From Prorocentrum cordatum (taxonomy: Eukaryota > Sar > Dinophyceae > Prorocentrales > Prorocentraceae), in the NCBI GenBank assembly GCA_963575745.1, contig CAUYUJ010019359.1:327501-391500 (forward strand): 64,000 nucleotides of DNA, read 5' to 3'. The notes under the pieces are model-generated. The model saw only the letters and a program-made list of their open reading frames with translations, had not been told where the DNA came from and did not search any database. The position numbers and the translations under genes were made by a program. Positions 63,842 to 64,000 of this stretch are shown in pieces; the first letter of the stretch is position 1; each line of letters starts with the position of its first letter.

Positions 63842-64000
63842 ATGAATGGGCCCAGGGACACACAAATAAATACACACGAATAAAAAAAATCCCCATATTT
63901 TCCCAAATTTGTGGGTTTCTGTCTTCCCGCCCAATTCCCATATTTTCCTATATTTTCATGGGAGGCGACGACTAATCATGTCTGTGTGTTTCCTCCCCTC
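63842..64000 (+). mobile_element. 163-bp element, copy 4, cut by the window end
   Basis: Same body and orientation as the three full copies, but more diverged (CAAATTTGTGGGTTTCTG in the middle). The right end and its target duplication fall outside the window. Confidence 0.75.

Overview
This looks like nuclear DNA of a dinoflagellate. The evidence is the protein content: a secreted/membrane protein of a family that I know only from dinoflagellate gene sets, a dinoflagellate-style helicase tail, a eukaryotic queuine tRNA-ribosyltransferase and a METTL6-like tRNA methyltransferase. GC-rich third codon positions, very low gene density, huge microsatellites and odd intron borders agree. The genus is not certain; Prorocentrum would fit, but that is a guess. 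There is one 100-base assembly gap (22173-22272).

Only about 6% of the window is recognisably protein-coding. From left to right: a five-exon gene on the minus strand (15494 to 8212) for a roughly 568-residue protein with a signal peptide and one C-terminal membrane span; a decayed LINE-type retroelement (20533-22172, plus strand) running into the gap; the last exon of a helicase (27374-27877, plus); the catalytic exon of QTRT1 (31660 to 30362, minus); and a METTL6-like gene in at least six exons (44146 to 40007, minus). Two shorter stretches (24061-24252 and 22906-23085, minus) read like orphan exons. QTRT1 and METTL6 both modify tRNA anticodon loops, but nothing shows that they are co-regulated.

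The rest is repeat. It holds microsatellites of CCT/GGA, TATG, ATC, TAC, TTAGC and TAGCA, degenerate minisatellites, and at least a dozen families of small non-coding elements (about 120-570 bp) with inverted ends. Several have target-site duplications (TSDs) of exactly 5 bp: a 163-bp family with three full copies, a TCGGGTCGGGCG-ended family with three copies, and a hairpin family with about seven copies.

The main discovery is that these elements and the introns are largely the same thing. All four introns of the membrane-protein gene, and the five seen in METTL6, are bounded by short direct repeats, mostly perfect 5-mers. Collapsing each repeat to one copy restores an unbroken, family-matching reading frame. 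One METTL6 intron is a full inverted-repeat element sitting in a coding exon between two copies of GAAGA. These are introner elements, and several lack a GT-AG pair at the position that the protein demands. A 4.77-kb intron of the membrane gene is a nest of inverted-repeat elements inside one another. The sequence therefore captures intron creation by small DNA transposons whose transposase is not in the window.
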